From NCBI GenBank assembly GCA_964511495.1, contig CAZEFT010000001.1, positions 191,854 through 255,853 of the forward strand: DNA of 64,000 bases, read 5' to 3'. The DNA comes from Litorimonas sp964511495. GTDB taxonomy: Bacteria > Pseudomonadota > Alphaproteobacteria > Caulobacterales > Maricaulaceae. The position numbers and the translations under genes were made by a program. The notes under the pieces were generated by a model. It had not been told where the DNA came from and did not search any database. It worked only from the letters and a program-made list of their open reading frames with translations. Below are positions 35,274 to 44,106 of this stretch, one piece after another. The number at the start of each line of letters is the position of its first letter. Positions within the stretch are counted from its first letter, which is position 1.

Positions 35274-35949
35274 AGTCCGCTTTGACCAACCGTAAAAACG
35301 GCTTTTTATGAGGCCGGGTAGTTATACCTTCATCGGGTAAAGGCGCGTATTCAGGAATAAAAGGCTCCACCTTTTGATGGGTCATCTCTCTATTGGGTTT
35401 AGACACGTTCAGATCACTCATATTGTCAGGCTCGTTACTCACATCTGGACAATCATCTTCAATATGCCTTACGCGCGGCGCGTAACCCTTTTTGGATCCA
35501 AACCCGTTTTTCTTCTTAAACCCAGAAGCGGTTTTCTTTTTCCAAGTCGGTTGTGTGCGCTCATATTCCGCATCAGGATCAAGCCCCTCCGCTTCGATTT
35601 GCTGTTTGGCTTTGAGCTCTTTGAGCTTTTTATTCATACGCGCGACGACTTGCTTCTGCGCCGCAGACAGCGCATCCCCTGCACGCCCTTTTTCCAGATC
35701 GTGAAAGGCTGAACCAAATTTTTCCAAACGTTCCAAAACGCTTTCGCCAAACTCATCTTCAAATTCGCTGATATGGCCCAATTCGGTTAGTTTGGCATGG
35801 AGGCGGGCAATTTTACGCTTCGCATTGCGCGCAGACCGCTCACGCGCCTTCGCCATTTTATCGCGATAGGCCGTTTGCGCTTCGTCCCGGGCCTCTTGTT
35901 CAGCCTGCCACTGTGCTTTGTCGTAATTCTCTTTGTCATAGTCGGACAT
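35272..35949 (-). CDS. Charged coiled-coil protein of unknown function
   Basis: The 225-residue protein has no signal or membrane segment. Residues 1-55 are a highly charged helix (EQEARDEAQTAYRDKMAKAR), followed by a second helical part to about 120. The last 100 residues are low complexity, basic then acidic (WKKKTASGFKKKNGFG), and likely disordered. I do not recognise a family. It lies 70 bases downstream of gapR on the same strand, so the two may share a transcript. Confidence 0.65.
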   Translation of the reverse strand: MSDYDKENYDKAQWQAEQEARDEAQTAYRDKMAKARERSARNAKRKIARLHAKLTELGHISEFEDEFGESVLERLEKFGSAFHDLEKGRAGDALSAAQKQVVARMNKKLKELKAKQQIEAEGLDPDAEYERTQPTWKKKTASGFKKKNGFGSKKGYAPRVRHIEDDCPDVSNEPDNMSDLNVSKPNREMTHQKVEPFIPEYAPLPDEGITTRPHKKPFLRLVKAD

Positions 35950-36019
35950 AGGTACCGACTAACAGAAAAAGAACAAAAATGGAACGAATAATTTCTTAAG
36001 CCGAAATCCGTAAATTTAC

Positions 36020-36286
36020 CTATTGGTCGGCTACGACTTCCATATACATATCGAGCAGGGCTTCCTGTTCGGCGCGCTCTGCCGCATCTTGCTTACGCAG
36101 GGCGATGACCTTGCGCATAACTTTGGAATCAAAACCGAATGTTTTCACTTCCGCATAGACTTCGCGAATGTCTGTGGCGAGCTCGGCCTTCTCGGCTTCC
36201 AATCGCTCAATCCGGGCGATAAATTGTTTTAATTTTTCACGCGTGGCTTGGCCCATTTGATCCGCACGGTCAGCATCAGAAATCAT
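36020..36286 (-). CDS. gapR: GapR (DUF2312), nucleoid-associated DNA supercoil sensor
   Basis: GapR is a tetrameric clamp that binds overtwisted DNA ahead of replication and transcription and helps type II topoisomerases in Caulobacter. The 88-residue protein matches it along its length: QFIARIERLEAEKAELATDI, EVYAEVKTFGFDSKVMRKVI, LRKQDAAERAEQEALLDMY. It is the normal size. AGAGGTT lies before the ATG. The charged coiled-coil gene follows on the same strand. Confidence 0.95.
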   Translation of the reverse strand: MISDADRADQMGQATREKLKQFIARIERLEAEKAELATDIREVYAEVKTFGFDSKVMRKVIALRKQDAAERAEQEALLDMYMEVVADQ

Positions 36287-36507
36287 TGGAAACCTCTTTT
36301 AGTCATTAGGGATATTTTCTCGACCCACTCTCTATCTCCCCCGGCCCCACTCGGCTATGGCTCACAACCTAGGAAATTGTGGACAAGCTTTGCGCATCTC
36401 ACAAATCCGGCGAAATCATATTGGGGGTATTGGTAAATCCGTCGCAATAATAACACTGCCCTTTTTCGTTTGGGCGCGTATATACAGCGTAAGAAAAAGG
36501 AAAACTC

Positions 36508-36708
36508 ATGCTTAACATTTTAATCGCCCTGACCGTTTTGGCGTTTTTATTCGTTTTATTCACCCTCGTTATGGGGGCAAAAAATATGGGCGGCAAAGAC
36601 GAGGCCGCCAGACTACGCTCCAATATTTGGATGCGCCGCCGTGTTACGGGACAGGTCGTGGCCATCGGCTTGCTCATGCTTACTCTTTATATCAAAACAA
36701 AAGGCTAA
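36508..36708 (+). CDS. HIG1-type twin-transmembrane small protein
   Basis: The 66-residue protein has membrane segments at about 3-24 and 46-63, joined by NMGGKDEAARLRSNIWMRRRVTGQ. The Met-Arg-Arg-Arg before the second span is typical of bacterial HIG1/twin-transmembrane proteins, relatives of respiratory supercomplex factors. AAAGGA precedes the ATG by 6 bases. It lies 9 bases upstream of the adenosyltransferase gene, a pairing I recall as common in alphaproteobacteria. Confidence 0.82.
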   Translation: MLNILIALTVLAFLFVLFTLVMGAKNMGGKDEAARLRSNIWMRRRVTGQVVAIGLLMLTLYIKTKG

Positions 36709-36717
36709 GCCAAAATC

Positions 36718-37293
36718 ATGGTGAAGCTCAATAAAATTTACACACGCACAGGCGATGACGGATCGACCGGATTGGTGGACGGTTCCCGCCTTTCGAAATC
36801 TGATCTGCGTGTTTGTGCCTATGGCGATGTAGACGAAACCAATGCCGTCATCGGTCTCGTCCGGCTTCATCTGGAAAGTCGCCTTTTGGACGATATGCTC
36901 TCGCGCATTCAAAATGATCTCTTTGATCTGGGGGCTGACCTCGCGACACCTCTGCCGAAACAAGGCGATAAAGAGAGCGAATATGCACTGCGTATGAGCC
37001 AGTCCCAAACCTCCCGCCTGGAAAAAGAATTAGATAAGTTAAATGCTGATCTTGAACCCCTGACCAGCTTTGTCTTACCCGGCGGTCATCCGCCTTCTGC
37101 TTATTTGCATCAAGCCCGTACAGTGTGCCGCCGCGCTGAGCGCGTCTGTGTCGCATTGGCAGATGAAGAAGATATCACGCCTGCGGCGCTGACCTATTTA
37201 AACCGTTTATCGGATTTCTTATTCGTTGCCGCGAGATGGGCCAATGACCAAGGCGAAGCCGACGTAAAATGGATCCCTGGCGCGAATCGGTAA
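36718..37293 (+). CDS. Cob(I)alamin adenosyltransferase, PduO type
   Basis: The enzyme transfers adenosyl from ATP to cob(I)alamin to make coenzyme B12. The PduO/MMAB signature YTRTGDDGSTGL binds ATP, and RRAERVCVAL with NRLSDFLFVAARWAN completes the five-helix trimeric fold. The length of 191 is normal. B12-dependent methylmalonyl-CoA mutase is the usual client in these bacteria, but it is not in the window. The gene is translationally close to the HIG1 protein. Confidence 0.95.
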   Translation: MVKLNKIYTRTGDDGSTGLVDGSRLSKSDLRVCAYGDVDETNAVIGLVRLHLESRLLDDMLSRIQNDLFDLGADLATPLPKQGDKESEYALRMSQSQTSRLEKELDKLNADLEPLTSFVLPGGHPPSAYLHQARTVCRRAERVCVALADEEDITPAALTYLNRLSDFLFVAARWANDQGEADVKWIPGANR

Positions 37294-37343
37294 AAGGCAG
37301 AGCGTCCAAAAACCTGTTTATCTAAAATCCGTTTTTCGACTCT

Positions 37344-37967
37344 CTATTCACCCGTTTTCAAATGTCGAATGACGCGGCCTGCGATATCATTTGGGGTTGA
37401 GCGTCCGAAGAAGTAATCTACGAATTTTCCGTTCTCATCCATCAGATACATAATATCGGAATGATCGACCGTATAGTCACCCGCACTGTCCGGCGTGTCC
37501 ACTTTGGTGGCGTAGACTTTATAAGCCGCTTTTGCGACTTCGATTTCTTCTACCGTGCCGGTAAAGCCTTTTAGCCCTTCAGGAAAACCATTCGCCGTTA
37601 TATATTGTGACAAGCTTTCCACCGTATCGCGCTCCGGGTCGACGGAAATCAAGACATATCCGATATCATCGCCCCTCTTTCCCAAAAGCGTTTGGGCCTG
37701 ACCCATTTTTTGCAGAGCCGTCGGGCAAAAATCAGGACAATATGTAAAGCCGAAATAAACTAAATGTGGCTTACCCGTCAGAGCGGCTTCGTTCACACGT
37801 TCGCCGGATTGGTTAATCAAAGAAAACGCTCCGCCGATGTTGGCCTCGCCCGACGTCACAGTCCGGCCCGAACTGGCGGTCGGTTCAGAATTACCACAAG
37901 CTGATAGGCCAAAGGACAAGCCCAAAGCCAATAATGATGTTGCAAAAAATTCTGTCTGAATGCGCAT
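37344..37967 (-). CDS. SCO1/SenC family copper chaperone lipoprotein
   Basis: SCO1 proteins deliver copper to the CuA site of cytochrome oxidase. I place the start at 37967 (MRIQTEFFATSLLALG), 129 bases inside the longest frame, since it opens a signal peptide with lipobox LSAC. The thioredoxin-fold domain has the copper-binding FTYCPDFCPTAL (CxxxC) and the later His in YTVDHSDIMYLMDENG. The result is a 207-residue membrane-anchored chaperone. It lies divergent from regB, an arrangement known from photosynthetic alphaproteobacteria (senC-regB). Confidence 0.93.
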   Translation of the reverse strand: MRIQTEFFATSLLALGLSFGLSACGNSEPTASSGRTVTSGEANIGGAFSLINQSGERVNEAALTGKPHLVYFGFTYCPDFCPTALQKMGQAQTLLGKRGDDIGYVLISVDPERDTVESLSQYITANGFPEGLKGFTGTVEEIEVAKAAYKVYATKVDTPDSAGDYTVDHSDIMYLMDENGKFVDYFFGRSTPNDIAGRVIRHLKTGE

Positions 37968-38177
37968 GACCGGCCTTTTCTCTCGACGGGCAAACTGTCT
38001 GCGCCCGCGATAAAATAATATCCAACTTTGTGTCGCAGCCGTATAACATAATATGGCTCCCACACCACAGTCTTTGCCCGCCTTTTCGTTCGACAAAATG
38101 ACGCGATCTCAGTGCGGCTCTTTATTTCTGGCTCTCATTGCTCTTGATAGATTGATACGAATGCCTGTTCCAAATCC

Positions 38178-39527
38178 ATGGGGCTATGCATGAAAGATTA
38201 TAATAATGCCGCACTTATTGCCGGGATGAGCCAAGGGCTCTCACCAGCACAACCGGCCCTGACCATGGGACGTCTGCGCCGATATACCTTGGTCTTGCTT
38301 CGTTGGGGCGCAATTGGCGGACAGGTTCTGGCCCTCTTTATTGTGAGTCAAATCCTGCAATACCCCTATCCCGTTCTGGGCTGCGCAATTGTAATCGGAA
38401 TGAGCGTCTTGGTGAACCTTGCCATTACGACGCTCCTGCCCCTCGACAGGCGGGTTGGTGACCGTGAGGCCTTGTTTCAATTAGGGTTTGATATTCTCCA
38501 ATTGGCGGCTTTGCTCTGGTTGACGGGCGGCATTACAAATCCCTTTGCCATCTTATTCCTGGCCCCCGTTGTGACGAGTGCGACGACATTGTCGAAACCG
38601 GTGCTTCTCACTCTGGGGGCACTAGCCACAACCTTATCCCTGGGGCTCGTCTTTTATTCTCAACCCCTGCCGTGGGAAGCCGAAGCCCCTCTGGATTTTC
38701 CTTTATTATTTCGCTTGGGTGTGTGGGCCGCAATCCTTGTCGGGTCGTTCTTTACATCAATTTATGCCTGGCGGGCCACGAAAGAGAGCCGCAAAATGGC
38801 GGCTGCCTTGGCGGCAGCAGAAACCCTTTTAGCGCAAGAGCAAAAGCTTTCCGCCTTGGGTGGGCTCGCCGCCGCCGCAGCTCATGAATTGGGAACACCT
38901 TTGGGTACGATACAGGTCGTAGCCAAAGAAATGACTCGCGAAATCCCGCAAGGCACAGCCTTGGCCGAAGATGCAGCTTTAGTCTTGTCGCAAGCCCAAA
39001 GGTGCCGCGCCATTCTGGAGCAATTAGCCCTACGCGGGGATGAAGGAGACGCCATTCATGATCGCCTCAGTCTTGAAGACTTATTTGAAGAAGCAGCGGA
39101 GCCATTTATCACAATGGAACCAGATATTATTATCAATGTCAGCGGTCAGGGTGACCTGCCTGATTTACGGCGTCAGGCCGAACTGATTTATGCCTTGAAA
39201 AATTTCATCGAAAATGCCGTCGATTTTGCCAAGGACAGAGTCTTATTAAGCGGTCATTGGGATGAGAAGACTGTCACCATTTATATTGATGATGACGGCC
39301 CCGGTTTTGACCCAACAATTACGGAACGCCTCGGTCAACCTTATGTGACCATGCGTAATCGTCAAAAAGGGAAGAAACCAACAGCAGGCGGTTTGGGCTT
39401 GGGCGTCTTTATTGCCTCAACCTTGATCGAACGCACAGGCGGTAAGGTTAAGTTTAAACGTGCACCTGCGGGAGGCGCCCGCATCGAAGCCGTCTGGCCA
39501 AGAGAGGCCCTTTTACCTCAAGAATAA
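38178..39527 (+). CDS. regB: RegB/PrrB-type redox sensor histidine kinase
   Basis: RegB senses the ubiquinone pool and phosphorylates RegA. Six membrane segments fill residues 35-200, with the quinone-site motif GGITNPF (117-123). The H-box is AAAAHELGTPLGTIQ (His236). The redox-active Cys lies in SQAQRCRAIL (Cys276), 40 residues after the His exactly as in R. capsulatus RegB (His225, Cys265). The ATPase domain has NFIENAVDFA, DDDGPGF and GGLGLGVFIA. A second ATG four codons in is an equally possible start. SenC/SCO1 is divergent and regA follows, as in the classical cluster. Confidence 0.95.
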   Translation: MGLCMKDYNNAALIAGMSQGLSPAQPALTMGRLRRYTLVLLRWGAIGGQVLALFIVSQILQYPYPVLGCAIVIGMSVLVNLAITTLLPLDRRVGDREALFQLGFDILQLAALLWLTGGITNPFAILFLAPVVTSATTLSKPVLLTLGALATTLSLGLVFYSQPLPWEAEAPLDFPLLFRLGVWAAILVGSFFTSIYAWRATKESRKMAAALAAAETLLAQEQKLSALGGLAAAAAHELGTPLGTIQVVAKEMTREIPQGTALAEDAALVLSQAQRCRAILEQLALRGDEGDAIHDRLSLEDLFEEAAEPFITMEPDIIINVSGQGDLPDLRRQAELIYALKNFIENAVDFAKDRVLLSGHWDEKTVTIYIDDDGPGFDPTITERLGQPYVTMRNRQKGKKPTAGGLGLGVFIASTLIERTGGKVKFKRAPAGGARIEAVWPREALLPQE

Positions 39528-39731
39528 GCGTGGGGTCGCGAGCATGAGACCGGCTTTATTTTACGAAATTGGGCCTGTTAAATTCATCGCGGCTCTCTTT
39601 GCGGACGGATAGTCGCACCTTAAATAACAGTCATAACCCGACTCATGTGAGTCTTGCTGCGTAATCTAATTATAGGAATGAATAACTGCAGACGTTTTCA
39701 AATACGCTCTCAATTAGAAAGACCGACGATA

Positions 39732-40277
39732 ATGACCGAATATGCTATCCCTGATGATAATAGTTTGATGATTTTAGATGATGACGCGCCGTTCCGTACA
39801 CGTCTTGGCCGCGCTCTTGAACAACGTGGCTTTAATGTCGAAACCGTAGAAACCGTGACCGAAGCCCGCGCCAAAGTGCGCGCTAACCCTCCGGCTTTCG
39901 CAGTGTTGGATATGCGCCTTGAAGACGGCAATGGCATGGATGTGATCGACCAACTGCATCAAGCCCGTCCCGACAGCAAAATGGTGATGCTCACGGGCTA
40001 TGGCAATCTTGCGACAGCTGTGTCCGCTGTTAAACGCGGGGCTGTCGATTATCTCGCCAAACCGGCGGACGCTGATGATGTTTGCAAAGCCTTACTCGCC
40101 GAAAAAGGGGAAGCCCCGGAACCGCCCGAAAATCCGATGAGTGCCGATCGTGTACGATGGGAACATATCCAGCGGGTTTACGAATTATGCGGGAAAAATG
40201 TTTCAGAGACAGCACGTCGTCTCTCTATGCATCGCCGAACATTACAGCGTATTTTGGCCAAGCGTGCTCCACGCTAG
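39732..40277 (+). CDS. regA: RegA/PrrA/ActR response regulator
   Basis: The start at ATG 39732 (MTEYAIPDDNS) gives 181 residues, the family length; the frame is open 78 bases upstream. The receiver domain has LDDD (15-18), the acceptor Asp60 in AVLDMRLEDGNGM, and LAKPAD. The DNA-binding end, RVRWEHIQRVYELC...VSETARRLSMHRRTLQRILAK, is nearly invariant among RegA proteins. It regulates respiration, carbon and nitrogen fixation genes in response to redox state. regB lies 205 bases upstream. Confidence 0.97.
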   Translation: MTEYAIPDDNSLMILDDDAPFRTRLGRALEQRGFNVETVETVTEARAKVRANPPAFAVLDMRLEDGNGMDVIDQLHQARPDSKMVMLTGYGNLATAVSAVKRGAVDYLAKPADADDVCKALLAEKGEAPEPPENPMSADRVRWEHIQRVYELCGKNVSETARRLSMHRRTLQRILAKRAPR

Positions 40278-40306
40278 ACTAAAACAATCATCTTTGTAAG
40301 TGTAGT

Positions 40307-40321
40307 GTGAGGCTTCCTCAC
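40307..40321. terminator. Short hairpin between converging genes
   Basis: GTGAGG-CTT-CCTCAC is a perfect six-pair stem that overlaps the end of the TolB-like gene, downstream of regA. A T tract is weak (CTTT), so function is uncertain. Confidence 0.35.
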
Positions 40322-41280
40322 TTTGCAACTTGACCTACGATTGCGAGTTTTTTGCCGTTGGGACTGATAGACAGTCTCGCGGCATTCTCAATTTTGAACT
40401 CAGAGAGAGACGCGACGTTTTCCCACCCTTCCGTTTCATTTTCTTTCCATCGGTAGAGAACATCTTTCTCAATCAAAAAAATCGCACCGGCAGGAGACCA
40501 ACCATAATTCGCATTGGATCCGGGCAAAGAGACGAGAGGCCGGATAGCGTGTGTTTCAGGGTCCAGTGATTTGATCCAAACGGCTTGATTGCCTTGGCGA
40601 TGGACGAAGCTGAAATGGCGGCTTCCGGGAATGATATGCGGCGTTGAGGGCACGGCATCCCCACTCACATATCGGGCCGTTTTTTTATCTTCATGAGCCA
40701 AGCTAACGTTAAAACCATAGCGCGACCAATATAGCACATCTCCACTTTCGTGGTTCCAGCTATAATAGCCCACAGGTTCTCGCAGACCGTTGCTCGGCAA
40801 TAATAAATCCGCATTGGACGGCGCAGAACGCATCATAACAGCGATATTTTGTGCAGCATTCGGCCCGTCATTCACAAAAGAAATACGTTTATTGTCAGGT
40901 GTAGCCATAGGCGAAAATTCGTTACGGGCCGTCCGGGTGATTTGCTGATGCGTCCGCTCCGCAATATTATACTCATACACATCCGTCTGATAATCATCAC
41001 TGCGCGAATAGAGAAAACTCTGACTGTCAGGCGTGAATGACGGTTGATTGTCATACCCTTTGCGAAACGTCACATTCTCCCCGCCCGAAATTGACACGCC
41101 TTCCCCTTCATTCAAATCAAAGAGGAAAATTTCCGTTTCGGGAAAGTCAACTTTTTCACGCGGCGAATTTTGCGCGGCCACCTCTATCGGCAGGGATAAC
41201 ATCAAAACCGTCGAAGCTAAAAGCGCTCCGCCAAAAAGGCCTGCTAACCCCAAAGAAAAACACCGAAATCCTAAAGCCAT
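40318..41280 (-). CDS. TolB-like beta-propeller (PD40) secreted protein
   Basis: A long signal or anchor segment (residues 8-36, ending VAAQN) precedes repeated WD40-like beta units of the PD40 type. Examples are YDNQPSFTPDSQSFLYSR, RNEFSPMATPDNKRISFV, ANYGWSPAGAIFLI and NAARLSISPNGKKLAIV. These S-P-D-x-x-x-(I/L) units form a TolB-like propeller, probably six blades, in the periplasm. TolB itself is larger and has an N-terminal domain missing here. The binding partner is unknown. Confidence 0.82.
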   Translation of the reverse strand: MALGFRCFSLGLAGLFGGALLASTVLMLSLPIEVAAQNSPREKVDFPETEIFLFDLNEGEGVSISGGENVTFRKGYDNQPSFTPDSQSFLYSRSDDYQTDVYEYNIAERTHQQITRTARNEFSPMATPDNKRISFVNDGPNAAQNIAVMMRSAPSNADLLLPSNGLREPVGYYSWNHESGDVLYWSRYGFNVSLAHEDKKTARYVSGDAVPSTPHIIPGSRHFSFVHRQGNQAVWIKSLDPETHAIRPLVSLPGSNANYGWSPAGAIFLIEKDVLYRWKENETEGWENVASLSEFKIENAARLSISPNGKKLAIVGQVAK

Positions 41281-41338
41281 AATACTCTCCCAAGATTCTG
41301 AAAGAGCCTAAGCGATATTTCGAAAAATAAAAGATAAA

Positions 41339-41415
41339 TGGTAGTGAGGGGGGGACTTGAACCCCCGACCTCAGGATTATGAGTCCTGCGCTCTAACCAG
41401 CTGAGCTACCCCACC
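41339..41415 (-). tRNA. tRNA-Met(CAT), elongator type
   Basis: The minus strand from 41415 folds into a 77-nt cloverleaf: acceptor GGTGGGG, D-arm AGCTCAGCTGGTTAGAGC, anticodon stem CAGGA/TCCTG with loop CTCATAA (anticodon CAT), T-arm GGGGGTTCAAGTCCCCC and encoded CCA. The acceptor has G1-U72 and G5-U68 wobble pairs. The D-arm and variable loop look like elongator tRNA-Met rather than initiator or the tRNA-Ile(CAT) that needs lysidine, though the last cannot be wholly excluded by eye. Confidence 0.93.
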
Positions 41416-41526
41416 ATACCAAGGTGTGCGGCGTCTTCGCCGCGAAGTGTGGCGCATATAGACTGTTCGCTCTGTTCTGCCAAGCGCAAAAGTGAGCTTG
41501 TCCGAACAAAGCTTTGGGAATCGGAT

Positions 41527-43083
41527 TTAGAGTAAAAACATCATTTGCGGGTCTTCGAGGAGCGCCCGCATATCCTGCATCATGGCAGCCGCGTCATAGC
41601 CGTCAATCACGCGGTGATCACAAGAGACGCTGAAATTCATAACTTTGCGCTCGCTCACTTGCCCGTTTTCCAAAACCAGTTTTTTACGGATTTTATTGGG
41701 TCCGAAAATGGCCACTTCCGGACGGTTAATGACGGGCGTTGTAACGATTCCGCCCAAAGGCCCGAGGGATGTGAGTGTCGTCGAGGCACCGCTCATTTCT
41801 TCAGGTTTCAATTTATTGGTTCGGGCGCCTTCGGCCAGACGGGCGATTTCTTCGGCCATTTGCCACACATTGAGGCTTTGCGCTTTGAGCAGAACAGGCA
41901 CCACCAAACCAATATCCGTTTGAGTTGCTATGCCAAGATTAAGATCAGAAAATTGCGAAACATAACCGCCTTCAAACCCATCAGAGCCATCCATATAGCG
42001 CGCATTGAATTGCGGCCAATCACGCAAGGTTAAGGCGAGCGCGCGAATGATAAGCGGCAAGACGGTCAGCTTGGGCTTGTCCTCGGATTTTTTCGTATTA
42101 ATCCGCGCGCGAAAGGCTTCTAACTCTGTGACGTCAATTTCTTCGACATAGGTGAAATGCGGAATATGCCGTTTGGCCTCTTGCATGCGCTGTGCGATGA
42201 CGCGGCGCAGACCAATAACTTTAATGCGGGTTTCACCCGGAACAGACTCAACAACCTTTTCAAGAAAATCCAGATCAGCATGTGTGACTTGCCCCTCCGC
42301 TCCGCTGGCTTTTGCGCGAGAGAGGTCAAGCCCCGCATCAGCGGCGCGTTTACGCACGGCGGGACTGGCAAGCACTTTGCCCTTCACACTGGTTGAAGAC
42401 CCGGAAGGTGAAGCAAAAGATTGAGAGGGTTTAGGCGGTTTAGAAGCCTCCGTTTTTGCAGGAGTAGAAGAGGGCGTTGTCGGGGCAATTGAAGTATCAG
42501 CTTTTCCCTCTTCACCTTCGGTTTCCAAAACAACCAAACCACCGCCAACAGCGAAACTATCGCCTTCTTCACAGCCGAGTGACAGCACTCTGCCTTTTAC
42601 GGGTGAGGTCAGTTCAATCGTCGCCTTATCCGTCATGGCGTCGGCCAGCGGATCGTCTTCGTCTACCTCATCCCCGACGCAGACATGCCATGCCGTGATT
42701 TCGGCCTCGACGACCCCCTCCCCGATATCAGGGAGTTTGAAAATAAATTCGCTCGAACCGTCTTGGTTTTGTTTTGGCGTTTCATCTGCAATGTCAGCGG
42801 AATCTGAGCTGTCACTCTCGGGCAAATCGCTATCCGCTTCACCTTCCGTTTCCAGAATAACCAGCGCGCCGCCAACAGCAAACATATCGCCTTCTTCACA
42901 GCCCAAGGATTTCACAACACCGTCAACGGGGGAAGTCAGCTCAATCGTCGCTTTATCCGTCATAGCATCAGCCAGAGGAGCGTCTTCTTCGACGCGGTCG
43001 CCAATATTGACATGCCATGCCGTAATCTCGGCTTCGACAACACCTTCGCCAATATCCGGAAGTTTAAAGGTAAAATCGCCCAT
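41527..43083 (-). CDS. bkdB: Branched-chain 2-oxoacid dehydrogenase E2 (two lipoyl domains)
   Basis: E2 transfers acyl groups from lipoyl-lysine to CoA. Two lipoyl domains (about 2-80 and 111-190) share almost the same sequence, each with ADAMTDKATIEL; the lipoylated lysines are Lys44 and Lys153. The peripheral subunit-binding domain follows (LASPAVRKRAADAGLDLSRA, about 235-270), then the catalytic domain ending in the active site SVSCDHRVIDGYDAAA. Most bacterial branched-chain E2 proteins carry a single lipoyl domain, so the duplication is notable. The genes for E1beta and E1alpha lie immediately upstream. No E3 gene is in the cluster. Confidence 0.95.
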   Translation of the reverse strand: MGDFTFKLPDIGEGVVEAEITAWHVNIGDRVEEDAPLADAMTDKATIELTSPVDGVVKSLGCEEGDMFAVGGALVILETEGEADSDLPESDSSDSADIADETPKQNQDGSSEFIFKLPDIGEGVVEAEITAWHVCVGDEVDEDDPLADAMTDKATIELTSPVKGRVLSLGCEEGDSFAVGGGLVVLETEGEEGKADTSIAPTTPSSTPAKTEASKPPKPSQSFASPSGSSTSVKGKVLASPAVRKRAADAGLDLSRAKASGAEGQVTHADLDFLEKVVESVPGETRIKVIGLRRVIAQRMQEAKRHIPHFTYVEEIDVTELEAFRARINTKKSEDKPKLTVLPLIIRALALTLRDWPQFNARYMDGSDGFEGGYVSQFSDLNLGIATQTDIGLVVPVLLKAQSLNVWQMAEEIARLAEGARTNKLKPEEMSGASTTLTSLGPLGGIVTTPVINRPEVAIFGPNKIRKKLVLENGQVSERKVMNFSVSCDHRVIDGYDAAAMMQDMRALLEDPQMMFLL

Positions 43084-43089
43084 AATCTT

Positions 43090-44106
43090 TTACGCCGCTT
43101 TCATCACCGCTTCGACAGCCCGAGTCACACGTTTCGGTCCGGGGAAATAGGCCCATTCCTGAGCGTGTGGATAAGGCGTATCCCATCCTGTTACCCGTTG
43201 AATAGGGGCTTCTAGAGAATAAAAACACGCTTCTTGAACGCGGGCCGCTAATTCTGCTCCAAAGCCGGATGTGCGCGTGGCTTCATGTAGAATAACACAA
43301 CGGCCCGTCTTTTTCACAGAGGCCTCTATCGCGTTCATATCCAAAGGCAGAAGCGACCGTAGATCGAGAATATCGGCGCTAATGCCCATATCTTTCACAA
43401 CAGCTTCAGCTACCCAGACCATTGTGCCATAGGCTAAGATGGTCACATCCTCGCCTTCTGAAATATATCGCGCCTTTTCAAAAGGCACTGTGTAATGTCC
43501 GGCCGGAACATCGCCCAATTCATGTTTCTTCCAATTCAAGGCAGGCTTATGCGGATCGCCGTCAAACGGCCCGTTATAAAGCCTTTTAGGCTCCAGAAAG
43601 AGAACGGGGTCATTATCTTCAATCGCGGTAATCAAAAGACCTTTGGCGTCATAAGGATTGGACGGAATAACTGTTTTCAATCCGGCAATATGGGTAAACA
43701 AAGCTTCCGGTGATTGACTATGCGTCGTGCCGCCATAAATGCCACCGCCCACAGGGGTACGAATGGTCAGCGGCGCGGTGAAATCACCATTGGAGCGGTA
43801 ACGCAAACGCGCGGCTTCGGACGCAATCTGGTCATAAGCCGGATAAATATAATCCGCGAATTGGATCTCGGCGACAGGGCGTAATCCATTGGCCGCCATT
43901 CCAATCGCAATGCCGACAATCCCGCCTTCGGAAATCGGCGTGTCAAAACAGCGATGCAAACCATGCTTTTCCTGCAGACCCGCCGTACAGCGAAACACAC
44001 CGCCGAAATAACCCACATCTTCACCAAAGACCAAGACATCAGAATCCTGGCTCATCTTCACATCCAACGCATCACGGATGGCTTCAATCATTGTCATTTG
44101 AGGCAT
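43090..44106 (-). CDS. bkdA2: 2-Oxoisovalerate dehydrogenase E1 beta subunit
   Basis: The 338-residue beta chain shows the transketolase-like fold with MIEAIRDALDVKM, VFGEDVGYFGGVFRCTAGLQ, FDTPISEGGIVGIAIGMA, IQFADYIYPAYDQIASEAAR and the C-terminal RTSGFGAELAARV and RVTGWDTPYPHA. These point to branched-chain rather than pyruvate dehydrogenase beta chains. It begins 1 base inside the end of E1alpha and ends 6 bases before E2, so the three subunits are translated together. Confidence 0.95.
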   Translation of the reverse strand: MPQMTMIEAIRDALDVKMSQDSDVLVFGEDVGYFGGVFRCTAGLQEKHGLHRCFDTPISEGGIVGIAIGMAANGLRPVAEIQFADYIYPAYDQIASEAARLRYRSNGDFTAPLTIRTPVGGGIYGGTTHSQSPEALFTHIAGLKTVIPSNPYDAKGLLITAIEDNDPVLFLEPKRLYNGPFDGDPHKPALNWKKHELGDVPAGHYTVPFEKARYISEGEDVTILAYGTMVWVAEAVVKDMGISADILDLRSLLPLDMNAIEASVKKTGRCVILHEATRTSGFGAELAARVQEACFYSLEAPIQRVTGWDTPYPHAQEWAYFPGPKRVTRAVEAVMKAA

